Below, one piece after another: positions 10,769 through 20,026 of a stretch of DNA of 64,000 nucleotides; position 1 is the stretch's first letter; each line of letters begins with the position of its first letter. Position numbers and translations under genes: made by a program. The stretch comes from Geminicoccus roseus DSM 18922 (GTDB lineage Bacteria > Pseudomonadota > Alphaproteobacteria > Geminicoccales > Geminicoccaceae): the NCBI RefSeq assembly GCF_000427665.1, contig NZ_KE386572.1, positions 4,836,373 through 4,900,372 on the forward strand, written 5' to 3'. The notes under the pieces are model-generated. The model did no database searches and had not been told where the DNA came from. It worked only from the letters and a program-made list of their open reading frames with translations.

Positions 10769-12118
10769 ATGCACCCGCTCGTCCAGACCTTTTTCGACGA
10801 ACACCCGCTGGTCGAACATGCCGACCTGCTCCTGCCCGACCTCGTGGGGATCCCCCGCGGCAAGCGGATCCCGAAGGCTGACCTGCTCTCGGCGCTGGAG
10901 GGCGGCTCGATCTTCACCAGTTCGCTCTACAGCCTGGACACGACCGGCTCCAACGTCGACCGCTCCGGCCTGGTCTGGGAAGAGGGCGATGCCGACCGGC
11001 CGCTCCGCCTGGAGCCGAAGACCCTCCGGGTGGTGCCCTGGCGCCACGCCTCCTGCCAGGTGGTGGGCGAGCTTACCGATCATGACGGCAGCCCGTTCCC
11101 GTATAGCCCGCGCACGGTCCTGGCCAAGGTGGTGGAGCGGTTCGCGGCCTTCGGGCTTACGCCCTGCGCCGCCCTGGAGTTCGAGTTCTACCTGGTCGAC
11201 AAGGCGCTGAACCGCGACGGGTTCGCGATGCTGCCGCACCTGGACCGGCTGGGCCGGCCGGCCCGTGAGGGCGAGGTCTGGACCCACGAGACCCTGGATG
11301 ACTTTGACGATTTCTTCGAGCGGGTCGAGCAATGGTGCGACCAGCAGGGGCTGCCCTACAAGGGCGTGGTCTCGGAATACTCGCCCGGCCAGTTCGAGGT
11401 GAATCTCGGCCACGGCACCGACATGCTCCAGGTCGCCGATGAAGGGATCATGTTCAAGCGGCTGATCAAGGCCGCGGCGCGCGCATCCGGCCATCGCGCC
11501 ACCTTCATGGCGAAGCCCTTCCCCGAGATGGCCGGCTCCGGCTTTCACGTCCATGTCAGCCTGCTCGATCGGGACGGCCGCAACGTGTTCAGCGAGGTCG
11601 AGGGCGGCGAAGCCACCATGAAGCGCTGCATCGCCGGGATGCAGCGCCTGCTCGGCCCCTCCATGCTGGCCCTGGCGCCGAACGCCAACAGCTACCGGCG
11701 CTTCCGGCTGCTTTCCTACGCGCCGACCACCGGAACCTGGGGCTGGAACAACCGCACCGTGGCGTTCCGGATCCCGGCCGGCTCGGCCAAGGCCCGGCGG
11801 ATCGAGCACCGGGTCGCCGGGGCGGACGCCAACCCGTACCTGGTGCTGGCCTCGGTCCTGGCCGGAATCCTGGACGGGCTGGAGAAGGGCGGCGATCCGG
11901 GCAGGCCCGTGGTCGGCAACGCGTATGAGCAGATCCCCGCCTCAATCCCGATCACCTGGGAGGACGCGATCGAGGCGATGGAAAACAAGTCGCCCCTGCA
12001 CGACTATTTCGGCGCGGAGTTCTGCCGGGTGTACTCGACCTGCCGCGACGTCGAGCGGGAACGCTTCGTGATGCGGATCACGCCGACCGAGTACGAGTGG
12101 TATCTGTCGATGGTCTAA
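10769..12118 (+). CDS. Glutamine synthetase-family ligase (possibly gamma-glutamylpolyamine synthetase type)
   Basis: The 449-residue protein has the GS catalytic domain: ALEFEFYLVDKA, EYSPGQFEVNLGH, GSGFHVHVSLLDRDG, APNANSYRRF, NRTVAFRIP and the RRIEHRVAGADANPYLVLA region. The N-terminal domain starts with LLLPDLVGIPRGKRIPK rather than the strict GlnA pattern. Both features point to the GlnT/PuuA branch of the family, which condenses glutamate with amines such as putrescine. True ammonia-assimilating GlnA is less likely, and no polyamine-catabolism genes lie nearby. The ATG at 10769 has no good ribosome-binding site directly before it; the best one lies upstream of the 10731-10758 hairpin. 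Confidence 0.8.
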   Translation: MHPLVQTFFDEHPLVEHADLLLPDLVGIPRGKRIPKADLLSALEGGSIFTSSLYSLDTTGSNVDRSGLVWEEGDADRPLRLEPKTLRVVPWRHASCQVVGELTDHDGSPFPYSPRTVLAKVVERFAAFGLTPCAALEFEFYLVDKALNRDGFAMLPHLDRLGRPAREGEVWTHETLDDFDDFFERVEQWCDQQGLPYKGVVSEYSPGQFEVNLGHGTDMLQVADEGIMFKRLIKAAARASGHRATFMAKPFPEMAGSGFHVHVSLLDRDGRNVFSEVEGGEATMKRCIAGMQRLLGPSMLALAPNANSYRRFRLLSYAPTTGTWGWNNRTVAFRIPAGSAKARRIEHRVAGADANPYLVLASVLAGILDGLEKGGDPGRPVVGNAYEQIPASIPITWEDAIEAMENKSPLHDYFGAEFCRVYSTCRDVERERFVMRITPTEYEWYLSMV

Positions 12119-12273
12119 GCTCGTGGTGAAGCACCTTCGCGGACGGATCTTGCCATCCATGGCAGGTGAAATCTGGGTGTCACACTCAGCCCGAGTGCGG
12201 CCGAGGCCCGGGACACTCCTGAGGATCACGCTCAAGCTGCCGTCATGATGCCGCGCTAGCTTCAATCCCTTCG

Positions 12274-12311
12274 GGCGAGCCGCATCCCAGATCGCTGCGG
12301 TGCGGCTCGCC
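12274..12311. terminator. 11-bp inverted repeat between convergent genes
   Basis: GGCGAGCCGCA and TGCGGCTCGCC form a perfect 11-bp stem around a 16-base loop. It lies in the 214-base gap between the plus-strand ligase gene and the minus-strand TPP enzyme, the place for a two-way terminator. Neither side has a marked T-run. Nothing else was recognised in this gap. Confidence 0.45.
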
Positions 12312-12332
12312 AGGGAACTGCCAGTCCATGCG

Positions 12333-14000
12333 TTAGCGCCCCGCCGCCCTCGCCTCCTCGCGGATCGTCGAGAGCGAGCGGGCGGGGGTGAGCGCCTCGG
12401 GGTCCTGGATCAGGTGGAGGAGGGCCGGGCCGGGGGCGGCCAGCGCTTCGTCCAGCGCCGCGGGGAACTCCTCGGTGGCGCGGACGGTGGCGCCATGGGC
12501 GCCCATGGCCCGCGCCATCGCGGCGAAGTCGGAGTTCTTCAGGGCGGTGCCGGAGACGCGGCCGGGATGCTCGCGCTCCTGGTGCATCCGGATGGTGCCG
12601 TACATGCCGTTATCGACCACGAGCACCAGCAGCTTCAGGTTCTCCTGCACGGCCGTGGCCAGTTCCTGGCAGGTCATCATGAAGCAGCCGTCGCCGGCGA
12701 ACGCGACCACCCTCCGGGACGGATCGGCGACCGCGGCGGCGACCGCGGCCGGCAGCCCGTAGCCCATCGAGCCGGAGGTCGGGGATAGCTGGGTGTGCGC
12801 CAGCCGGTAGCGCCAGAAGCGCTGCACCCAGATGGCATAGTTGCCGGCACCATTGGTCACGACCGCATCGGCCGGCAGGTTCGCCTGCAGGTGCTGGACG
12901 ACCTTCGACATGTTGAGGGCGCCGGGCGCCTCGACCGGCTCGGAGAACGCCATGTAGCGGGCGTGCAGCGCTTCGGTCTCGGCCGCCCACGGCCGCTCGC
13001 GCACCGGCGGGTGGCCGGACAGGGCCTGGGCGGTGGCGGACAGGTCGGCACAGATCGCCAGGTCGGGCTGGTAGACATGGCCGAGTTCGGCCGGGTCGGG
13101 ATGGATCTGCACGAAGATCTGCCCCATGCGCGGGACGTTCAGCAGGGTGTAGCCGGCCGTGGCAGTCTCCGAGAGGCGCGAGCCGAACGCGATCAGGAGG
13201 TCGGCATCCTTCACCCGCTGGGCGAGCTTCGGGTCGGGTCCCAGGCCGACCGCTCCCGCCCAGCAGCGGTGCAGGTTGTCGAACAGGGACTGGCGGCGGA
13301 AGCCGCAGCCGACCGGCAGATCGTTCGACGCGATCCAGTTCTCGAGAGCAACGCGGCCGGCGGTGGTCCAGTCGGAGCCGCCCAGGATCACCAGCGGGCG
13401 CTCTGCCTTCGCGAGCAGGCCATGCAACTGGCCGATGGCGTGCGGGTCCGGATGGTGGGCCACCGGCAAGGCGCGGATCCCGTCCTCGACATCGATCCGG
13501 TCGATCAGCATGTCCTCGGGAAGGACCAGCACCACCGGGCCGGGCCGGCCGGCCATCGCGGTGCGGAACGCGCGGTGGACATGTTCGGGCAGCCTCGCCG
13601 CGTCGTCGATCTCCAGGACCAGCTTGGCCATGCCGCCGAACAGCAGCCGGTAGTCGACCTCCTGGAAGGCGTCGCGGTAGCGGGCGGCGCGCTCGATCTG
13701 GCCGACCAGCAGCACCATGGGCGTGCTGTCCTGCTGGGCGACGTGAACGCCGGACGCGGCGTTGGTGGCGCCGGGGGCGCGGGTGACGAAGCACACGCCC
13801 GGGCGGCCGGTGAACTTGGCATGAGCTTCCGCCGCCATCGCCGCCCCGCCCTCCTGGCGGCAGTTGACGAAGCGGATGGGGCTCTCGATCAGCGCGTCCA
13901 AGGCTTCCAGGAAGCTCTCGCCCGGCACCCCGAAGATCGTGTCGACCCCCTGGATCGCCAGCTGGTCGATCAGGATCCGGCCGCCGCTGCGCATTGCCAT
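12333..14000 (-). CDS. Acetolactate synthase-like thiamine-diphosphate enzyme
   Basis: The 555-residue protein has the three-domain fold of the acetohydroxyacid synthase/pyruvate oxidase family. The catalytic Glu is E50 in NCRQEGGAAMAAEAHA. The TPP/Mg motif begins GDG at 436-438 and closes with DN at 463-464. These are the residues needed for TPP activation, so the enzyme is probably active as a decarboxylase or ligase. No regulatory small subunit (ilvN) is adjacent, so I doubt a role in branched-chain amino acid synthesis. ATG at 14000, with GGGGAG upstream, gives MAMRSGGRILIDQL; the frame runs on upstream without support. It is divergent from the P1 peptidase operon across 135 bases. Confidence 0.85.
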   Translation of the reverse strand: MAMRSGGRILIDQLAIQGVDTIFGVPGESFLEALDALIESPIRFVNCRQEGGAAMAAEAHAKFTGRPGVCFVTRAPGATNAASGVHVAQQDSTPMVLLVGQIERAARYRDAFQEVDYRLLFGGMAKLVLEIDDAARLPEHVHRAFRTAMAGRPGPVVLVLPEDMLIDRIDVEDGIRALPVAHHPDPHAIGQLHGLLAKAERPLVILGGSDWTTAGRVALENWIASNDLPVGCGFRRQSLFDNLHRCWAGAVGLGPDPKLAQRVKDADLLIAFGSRLSETATAGYTLLNVPRMGQIFVQIHPDPAELGHVYQPDLAICADLSATAQALSGHPPVRERPWAAETEALHARYMAFSEPVEAPGALNMSKVVQHLQANLPADAVVTNGAGNYAIWVQRFWRYRLAHTQLSPTSGSMGYGLPAAVAAAVADPSRRVVAFAGDGCFMMTCQELATAVQENLKLLVLVVDNGMYGTIRMHQEREHPGRVSGTALKNSDFAAMARAMGAHGATVRATEEFPAALDEALAAPGPALLHLIQDPEALTPARSLSTIREEARAAGR

Positions 14001-14135
14001 CGTGCTTCGCTCCCCGCTTGCTCGCTTCCACTCCCAGTGGAGCCGGGCGCGGCGAGAGGCAAGCCCCGTGCAGCACCAGGCGCAGCCTGCTAAGCGTCCT
14101 GGCGGCGGGCGCTGGCCCGGCCAGCCCTCGCGGAT

Positions 14136-15167
14136 ATGTCGGGAAGCATGACGATGAGCGCCAGACCCGGCCGCAGCAACACGATCCTGGACATCGCCGG
14201 CCTTAAGGTCGGCAACGCGCAGGACCGACGGGTGCGTACCGGGGTGACCGTGGTCCTGCCCGATGCGCCTTGCATGGCGGGGGTCGACGTCCGCGGCGGA
14301 GCCCCCGGGACCTGCGAGATCGACCTGCTCGACCCGATGAACACGGTGGATGCGGTCCATGCCCTGGTGCTCTCCGGCGGCTCCGCATTCGGCCTGGACG
14401 GCATGGGGGCAATCCGCGCCCGGCTGGCGACCCGGAAGATCGGCTTCGAGATCAAGGATGCGGTGGTGCCGATCGTGCCGGGTGCTGTGCTGTTCGACCT
14501 GGTGAACGGCGGCGACAAGGATTGGGGCGAGGATCCACCCTTCCGTCGCTTGGCGCTGGAGGCCCTGGAGCGGGCGGGCGCTCCTCTGGAACTCGGCTCG
14601 GTGGGTGCCGGCGCGGGGGCAGTGGCCGGCACGGTGGCAGGCGGTCTCGGCAGCGCGTCGGCGGTCTGCCCGGTGACCGGCTGCACGGTGGCGGCGCTGA
14701 TCGCGGTCAACTCGGTGGGCGAACCTGGCTTTCCCGACGATCGCACCTTCTATGCCTGGTACCTGGAACAGGACGGCGAATTGGGCGGGCAGACCCCGCC
14801 GGAGGGGCCGGTCTCGCTGGCCCTGCGCGGCAAGATCGGCGCAGTGGCGGGCGCCAACACCACGATCGGGGTGGTCGCCACCGACGCGAAGCTGACTAAG
14901 GCGCAGGCACGGCGGATGGCGGTGATGGCCCATGACGGGCTTGCGGTGTCGATCCGACCGATCCACACGCCCTTCGACGGGGATACGATCTTCGCACTCG
15001 CCACGGCCCGACGGGACCTGGCGGTGACGGCGGAGGCGCTGACCCGTCTGGGCGCTCTAGCGGCGGACTGCACGGCGCGCGCGGTGGCGCGCGGCGTGCT
15101 CGCTGCCGGAAGATTGGGATCGACGCCGTCCTGGCGGGAACGGGCGGCTGGGGGAGATGTGGGATGA
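14136..15167 (+). CDS. P1 (S58) family peptidase, DmpA/aminopeptidase-like
   Basis: The 343-residue protein matches the DmpA/BapA N-terminal-nucleophile family, which self-cleaves and acts as an aminopeptidase on short or beta-peptides. Visible features are LVLSGGSAFGLDGMGAIR, the glycine-rich GAGAGAVAGTVAGGLGSAS and the autoproteolysis region ANTTIGVVATDAKLT. In that region Thr242, after Asn, takes the place of the DmpA nucleophile Ser. ATGs at 14148 and 14154 are alternative starts. The stop overlaps the ATG of a peptide-binding protein gene, so the peptidase is co-translated with a peptide importer and may digest the imported peptides. That link is inferred from coupling. Confidence 0.85.
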   Translation: MSGSMTMSARPGRSNTILDIAGLKVGNAQDRRVRTGVTVVLPDAPCMAGVDVRGGAPGTCEIDLLDPMNTVDAVHALVLSGGSAFGLDGMGAIRARLATRKIGFEIKDAVVPIVPGAVLFDLVNGGDKDWGEDPPFRRLALEALERAGAPLELGSVGAGAGAVAGTVAGGLGSASAVCPVTGCTVAALIAVNSVGEPGFPDDRTFYAWYLEQDGELGGQTPPEGPVSLALRGKIGAVAGANTTIGVVATDAKLTKAQARRMAVMAHDGLAVSIRPIHTPFDGDTIFALATARRDLAVTAEALTRLGALAADCTARAVARGVLAAGRLGSTPSWRERAAGGDVG

Positions 15168-16630
15168 GGTGGTCTGACCTGCTGCTCGGCAGCGCGCTGG
15201 CGCTGGCTGCGATGGGCGGCGCCGCGCTGGGGCGCGACACGGTGGCGCTGGGCGTCGTGCTGGAGCCGCCGCACCTGGATCCGACCGCGGGGGCGGCGGC
15301 GGCGATCGACGAGATCGTCTACGCCAACCTTTTCCAGGGCCTGACCCGGATCGACGATGCCGGGATGGTCCAGCCGCAGCTGGCCGAGTACTGGACGATC
15401 TCCGAGGACGGCCTGAACTATACCTTCCACCTGAAGGAAGGGGTCACCTTCCACGACGGCAGCGCGTTCGACAGCGCCGACGTGAAGTTCACGATCGAGC
15501 GCGCTTTGGCCAAGGACAGCGTCAACGCGCAGAAGGGCCTGTTCGAGCCGATCGAATCGGTCGAGACGCCCGATCCGTTGACGGCGCTGATCCGGCTGAA
15601 GCGGCCGACCGGGCAGTTCATCTGGAACCTGGCCTGGGGCGACGCGGTGATGGTGGCGCCCGAGAGCGCCGACACCAACAAGACCAGCCCGGTCGGCACC
15701 GGCCCGTTCCGGTTCGAGGAATGGCGGCAGGGCGACCGGGTGGTCCTCACCCGCCGCGAGGGCGCCGACGTGCCGCTGGCCAAGGTGACCTTCCGCTTCA
15801 TCGCCGATCCCGCCGGCGCCACGGCCGCGATGATGGCCGAGGACGTCGACGCGTTCTCCAACTTCCCGGCACCCGAAGCGCTGCCTCAGTTCGAGGCTGA
15901 TCCGCGCTTCACCGTCGTGGTCGGCACCACGGAGGGCGAGACGATCCTCGCGATCAACAACGCCGCCAAGCCGTTCGACGATGTGCGGGTGCGCCGGGCG
16001 ATCGGCCATGCCATCGACCGGCAGGCCCTGATCGAGGGGGCGATGATGGGGTACGGCATCCCGATCGGATCGCATTTTAGCCCGAGCCATCCGGCCTATG
16101 TCGACCTGACCGGCACGTCCGCCTACGACCCGGACCGGGCGCGCCAGCTCCTGGCCGAGGCCGGGGTGGAGGACCTGCAGGTCACCATCAAGCTGCCGCC
16201 GCCCAGCTACGCCCGGCGCAGCGGCGAGATCGTGCAGGCGCAGCTTGCCGAAATCGGCATTCAGGCGGAGCTGGAGCCGATGGAGTGGGCACAGTGGCTG
16301 GAGCAGGTCTTCACCAACAAGGACTATCAGCTCACCATCGTGAGCCACACCGAGCCTCTGGATATCGATATCTACGCGCGCGACGACTATTACTTCAACT
16401 TCAATGACCAGGGCTTCCGGACCCTGGTGGCCGAGGTCAAGGAGACCACCGACGAGGCGCAGCGCAACGTGCTGTATGGCGAGGCCCAGGAGATGCTGGC
16501 CGAGAAGGCGGTCAACGCCTTCCTGTTTGAACTGCCCAAGCACGGGCTCTGGAACGCGAAGCTGGAGGGCATGTGGGTCAATGCGCCGATCCAGGCCAAC
16601 GACATGACCGGCGTGCGCTGGCAGGAGTGA
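15164..16630 (+). CDS. Peptide/nickel-type ABC transporter substrate-binding protein (SBP family 5)
   Basis: A 488-residue periplasmic binding protein. Residues 1 to about 23 form a Sec signal peptide (LLLGSALALAAMGGAALG). The mature part has the family-5 pattern: LDPTAGAAAAIDEIVYANLF, GLTRIDDAGMVQPQLAEYW, YTFHLKEGVTFHDGS and VRRAIGHAIDRQALIEG. This family captures oligopeptides, dipeptides or similar ligands; the specificity is not readable. It overlaps the upstream peptidase by ATGA and the downstream permease by GTGA. Confidence 0.93.
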   Translation: MRWSDLLLGSALALAAMGGAALGRDTVALGVVLEPPHLDPTAGAAAAIDEIVYANLFQGLTRIDDAGMVQPQLAEYWTISEDGLNYTFHLKEGVTFHDGSAFDSADVKFTIERALAKDSVNAQKGLFEPIESVETPDPLTALIRLKRPTGQFIWNLAWGDAVMVAPESADTNKTSPVGTGPFRFEEWRQGDRVVLTRREGADVPLAKVTFRFIADPAGATAAMMAEDVDAFSNFPAPEALPQFEADPRFTVVVGTTEGETILAINNAAKPFDDVRVRRAIGHAIDRQALIEGAMMGYGIPIGSHFSPSHPAYVDLTGTSAYDPDRARQLLAEAGVEDLQVTIKLPPPSYARRSGEIVQAQLAEIGIQAELEPMEWAQWLEQVFTNKDYQLTIVSHTEPLDIDIYARDDYYFNFNDQGFRTLVAEVKETTDEAQRNVLYGEAQEMLAEKAVNAFLFELPKHGLWNAKLEGMWVNAPIQANDMTGVRWQE

Positions 16631-17586
16631 GGTCCCAGGCCGCCCTCGACATCGTCATGCGGCTGGCGGTGGCGGCGGCGACCCTGCTTTGCGCCTCTGT
16701 CCTCGTCTTCGCGGCTCTCAACGTGCTGCCGGGCGACCCGGCAGCCGTCATGCTGGGCACCGAGGCCAGACCGGACACGCTGGCGGCCCTGCGCCTGCAG
16801 ATGGGGCTGGACCAGCCTCTGGTGGTCCGCTGGTGGAACTGGCTGGCGGGCATTTTCAAGGGCGATCTCGGAACCAGCCATACCTATGGGGTGCCGGTGG
16901 CGGACCTGGTTTTGGCCAGGGCAGTGGTGAGCGTGCCGCTGGCTGCGCTGGCGCTGGCCGTGGCGATCGGCATCGGCATCCCGGCCGGGCTGTTCGCCGG
17001 GTCGCGCCAGGGCCGGATGGCGGATGCCCTCACCATGGGGGCGGCCCAGATCGGCTTGGCCGTACCGTCGTTCTGGATCGGCATCCTGCTGGTGCTCCTG
17101 TTCGCGATCCTGCTGCGCTGGCTGCCGGCGGGCGGCTTCCCGGGCTGGGCCGAGGGCATCCTGCCGGCCATCCTCGCTCTGCTCCTGCCCGCCCTGGCCC
17201 TCGGCCTGCCACAGGCCGCGGTGCTGGCACGGGTGACCCGGACCGCGATCGTCGAGACGGCGCGGCTGGACTTCGTGCGCACCGGGCGCGCCTTCGGGCT
17301 GACCCGGGAAGAGGCTCTGCGCCGCCACGCCCTTCCCAACGCCCTGCCCCCGATCGTCACCGTGATCGGTCTTCAGTTCTCCTTCCTGCTGGCCGGCACG
17401 GTCATCGTGGAGAACGTCTTCTACCTGCCGGGCCTGGGCCGGCTGATCTTCCAGTCGATCGGCGGGCGCGATCTGCCGACCCTGATGAGCGTGATCATGC
17501 TGCTGGTCGCGACGGTGATCCTGGTCAATCTCGTGGTGGACCTGGCGCTGCTGCGCCTCGACCCGAGGCTGCGGCTTCGTGGCTGA
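16627..17586 (+). CDS. ABC transporter permease, DppB/OppB type
   Basis: The 319-residue integral membrane protein begins with a membrane segment, followed by the periplasmic segment VLPGDPAAVMLG and the LRLQMGLDQPL element typical of DppB. The cytoplasmic EAA loop reads RTGRAFGLTREEALRRHALP near residue 220. The GTG start at 16627 overlaps the TGA of the binding-protein gene; a GTG 54 bases upstream would lie inside that gene. It forms the membrane channel with the next gene. Confidence 0.92.
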   Translation: MRSQAALDIVMRLAVAAATLLCASVLVFAALNVLPGDPAAVMLGTEARPDTLAALRLQMGLDQPLVVRWWNWLAGIFKGDLGTSHTYGVPVADLVLARAVVSVPLAALALAVAIGIGIPAGLFAGSRQGRMADALTMGAAQIGLAVPSFWIGILLVLLFAILLRWLPAGGFPGWAEGILPAILALLLPALALGLPQAAVLARVTRTAIVETARLDFVRTGRAFGLTREEALRRHALPNALPPIVTVIGLQFSFLLAGTVIVENVFYLPGLGRLIFQSIGGRDLPTLMSVIMLLVATVILVNLVVDLALLRLDPRLRLRG

Positions 17587-18406
17587 CGCACGTCACGGGC
17601 GCGTCCTGCTGTGGACGGGCGCTGCGATCACCCTTGCCATGCTGGCGCTGCCGCTCCTCTCCTTCGCCTGGACTCCGTTTCCGCCCGCCGCGATCGACGT
17701 GAAGGCGCGGCTGCAAGGTCCAGGCATCGCTCACCTGCTGGGCACCGACCCTTTCGGGCGCGACCTGCTTTCGATGCTGATGGTGGGAGCCCGCCACTCC
17801 GTGCTGATCGCTGTCGCGTCGGTGGCGCTGGGTGCGGGCGTGGGCGTGCCTCTCGGCGCGCTTGCCGCCGCCCAGGGCGGCTGGCTGGACTCGGTGGTGA
17901 TGCGCGGCAACGACTTGGTGTTCGCCTTCCCAGCCGTGCTGACCGCCATCATGCTGGCAGCAGTCCTGGGTCCTTCGATCGGCGTCGCCATCCTGGCGAT
18001 CGGCCTGTTCAACGTCCCGGTATTCGCCCGGGTGACCCGTTCCTCCGCGGTCCGGATCTGGCCGCGGGCTTTCGTCCAGGCGGCGCTTCTGTCGGGCAAG
18101 GGGCGCACCCGCATCACGCTGGAGCATGTCCTGCCCAACATTGCCGACCAGCTCCTGGTCCAGATCACCCTGCAGCTGGGCCTGGCCATCCTGGCCGAGG
18201 CGGGGCTTGGCTATCTGGGGCTGTCCGTCCCTCCGCCTGCCCCGACCTGGGGACGGATGCTTGCTGACGCGCAGAGCTTCCTGGCGCTTTCGCCGCGCCT
18301 GGCCCTCCTGCCTGGCCTGGCGATCGCCCTCACGGTGCTGGGCCTGAACATGCTCGGCGACGGCCTGCGCGACCGGCTGGACCCCCGCCTGCGGGGCAGC
18401 CGATGA
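17579..18406 (+). CDS. ABC transporter permease, DppC/OppC type
   Basis: A 275-residue membrane protein with the DppC signature HLLGTDPFGRDLLSMLMVGAR after the first membrane segment, and an EAA-like loop around QAALLSGKGRTRITLEHVLP. It starts at GTG inside the end of the upstream permease gene (eight-base overlap) and overlaps the ATPase gene by ATGA. It pairs with the DppB-type protein in the importer. Confidence 0.92.
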   Translation: MADARHGRVLLWTGAAITLAMLALPLLSFAWTPFPPAAIDVKARLQGPGIAHLLGTDPFGRDLLSMLMVGARHSVLIAVASVALGAGVGVPLGALAAAQGGWLDSVVMRGNDLVFAFPAVLTAIMLAAVLGPSIGVAILAIGLFNVPVFARVTRSSAVRIWPRAFVQAALLSGKGRTRITLEHVLPNIADQLLVQITLQLGLAILAEAGLGYLGLSVPPPAPTWGRMLADAQSFLALSPRLALLPGLAIALTVLGLNMLGDGLRDRLDPRLRGSR

Positions 18407-19947
18407 GCCTGCTCCTGGAGGTGGAGGACCTGGCCGTCCGGCGGCGGGACGCCACCCCGCTCGTCGAGGCCGTCTCGTTCCGGCTGCGACGCGGCGAGCG
18501 GCTGGGGATCGTCGGCGCATCCGGCTCGGGCAAGTCGTTGACGACCCACGCCATCGCCGGCCTGCTCCCCGAGGAACTCGTCGCCTCGGGTCAGGTACGT
18601 CTGGACGGCAAGGAGATCCTGGGCCTCCCGGAACCGGCACGGGCACGCCTGCGTGGCCGACGGATCGCCATGGTGTTCCAGGAGCCGATGACCGCCCTGG
18701 ATCCGGCGAGGCGCATCGGCGCGCAAGTGATGGCGCCCATGGAGATCCATGGGCTGGGCAGCCGGCAGGAGCGGCAGGCCCGCATGGAGGAACTGCTGGC
18801 TGCGGTCGGCCTTCCGGTCCACCGCCACTCGCCACGGGCGTTTCCGCACGAGCTCTCGGGCGGGCAGCGCCAGCGCGTGCTGATCGCCGCGGCGCTGGCC
18901 GCCGAACCCGACCTCCTGCTGGCCGACGAACCAACCACCGCCCTGGATCTGGTCACGCAGCGGCAGATCCTGGATCTCTTGGACGAGCTTGCGTCGAGGC
19001 AGGGGCTTGCCCTGGTGCTGGTCAGCCACGACCGCTCCGTGATCGCCAGGATGTGCTCTCGGTCGCTGGAGATGCGTGCGGGACGGGTGGTCCGCGCCAC
19101 CAGATCCACTGGCCCGCCTGGGCCGGCAGCAGGTTCAGAAGCGGCCGCCGCTCGTTGCCTGTTGGATGGCGCGCCAATCCTCGATGCGGCCGACCTTGTC
19201 CGCCACTACCGGCTCCCGGATGGGCGCACCTGGAAGGCAGTAGACGGGGTGAGCCTGCGGATCGAGGTTGGCGAATCGGTGGGCCTGGTCGGCGCCTCCG
19301 GCAGCGGCAAGTCGACCCTGTCCAGGCTGCTGACCGGGCTGGAGCGGCCGGACCGGGGGCAGGTCCGCCTGGACGGGCGCGATCCGGCGGAGCGGGATGC
19401 CGTGCGGCACTCGGTGCAGCTGGTGTTCCAGGATCCTTTCGACAGCCTGGACCCGCGCTGGAAGGTCGGCCGGATCGTGGCGGAGCCCCTGGATCATGAC
19501 CGGCTTGCCAGGAGCGAGCGGCAGGCGCGGGTCGCGCAGGCCCTGGCCGAGGTCGAACTGCCCGCCGACGCAGCGGAGCGCCATCCTCACCAGTTCTCGG
19601 GTGGGCAGCGGCAAAGGATCGCGATCGCCCGCGCCCTGGTGGCGCGGCCAAGGCTCGTGGTTCTGGACGAGCCGCTCTCCGCGCTGGACGCGGCGGTCCA
19701 GGAGCAGGTCATCGGGCTGCTGGAGCGACTGCGCATCCGCCATGGCCTGACCTATCTCCTGGTCAGCCACGACCTGGAAGTGGTGCGTCAGCTTTGCGGC
19801 CGGGTCCTGGTTCTGGACGAGGGCAGGCTTGTCGAAGCGGGCCTGGTCGACCAGGTCCTGCGGCATCCGGCATCGCCCGCGGCGCGGGCACTCGTGGAAG
19901 CGGTGCTCGCCCCCACCGTTGCACCGCAACAGACGCGCGATTATTAA
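18403..19947 (+). CDS. Double ABC ATPase for peptide import (DppD and DppF in one chain)
   Basis: The 514-residue protein contains two complete nucleotide-binding domains. Domain one has Walker A GASGSGKS at residues 38-45, signature ELSGGQRQRVLIAAALA and Walker B LLLADEPTTALD. Domain two has Walker A GASGSGKS at 297-304, FSGGQRQRIAIARALV and LVVLDEPLSALD. It thus supplies both ATPases of the importer. Fused forms of this kind are known in alphaproteobacterial peptide systems. The second half is followed by only about 80 bases before opgG; whether that gene belongs to the same transcript is unclear. Confidence 0.94.
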   Translation: MSLLLEVEDLAVRRRDATPLVEAVSFRLRRGERLGIVGASGSGKSLTTHAIAGLLPEELVASGQVRLDGKEILGLPEPARARLRGRRIAMVFQEPMTALDPARRIGAQVMAPMEIHGLGSRQERQARMEELLAAVGLPVHRHSPRAFPHELSGGQRQRVLIAAALAAEPDLLLADEPTTALDLVTQRQILDLLDELASRQGLALVLVSHDRSVIARMCSRSLEMRAGRVVRATRSTGPPGPAAGSEAAAARCLLDGAPILDAADLVRHYRLPDGRTWKAVDGVSLRIEVGESVGLVGASGSGKSTLSRLLTGLERPDRGQVRLDGRDPAERDAVRHSVQLVFQDPFDSLDPRWKVGRIVAEPLDHDRLARSERQARVAQALAEVELPADAAERHPHQFSGGQRQRIAIARALVARPRLVVLDEPLSALDAAVQEQVIGLLERLRIRHGLTYLLVSHDLEVVRQLCGRVLVLDEGRLVEAGLVDQVLRHPASPAARALVEAVLAPTVAPQQTRDY

Positions 19948-20026
19948 GCGGGTCGATGTACGGCACCCGAGCAGGGTTCCTGCGTTTCGTCCGGTTGGGA
20001 TGTCCCAACAGCAATTCGAGGAACTC

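Noticed and set aside
20000-20026. Upstream ATG for the opgD-like gene (20000)
   Set aside because: It has poor ribosome-site spacing and sits in the loop of a GTTGGG/CCCAAC hairpin. ATG 20027 has GAGGAA at the right distance and gives a cleaner signal sequence.
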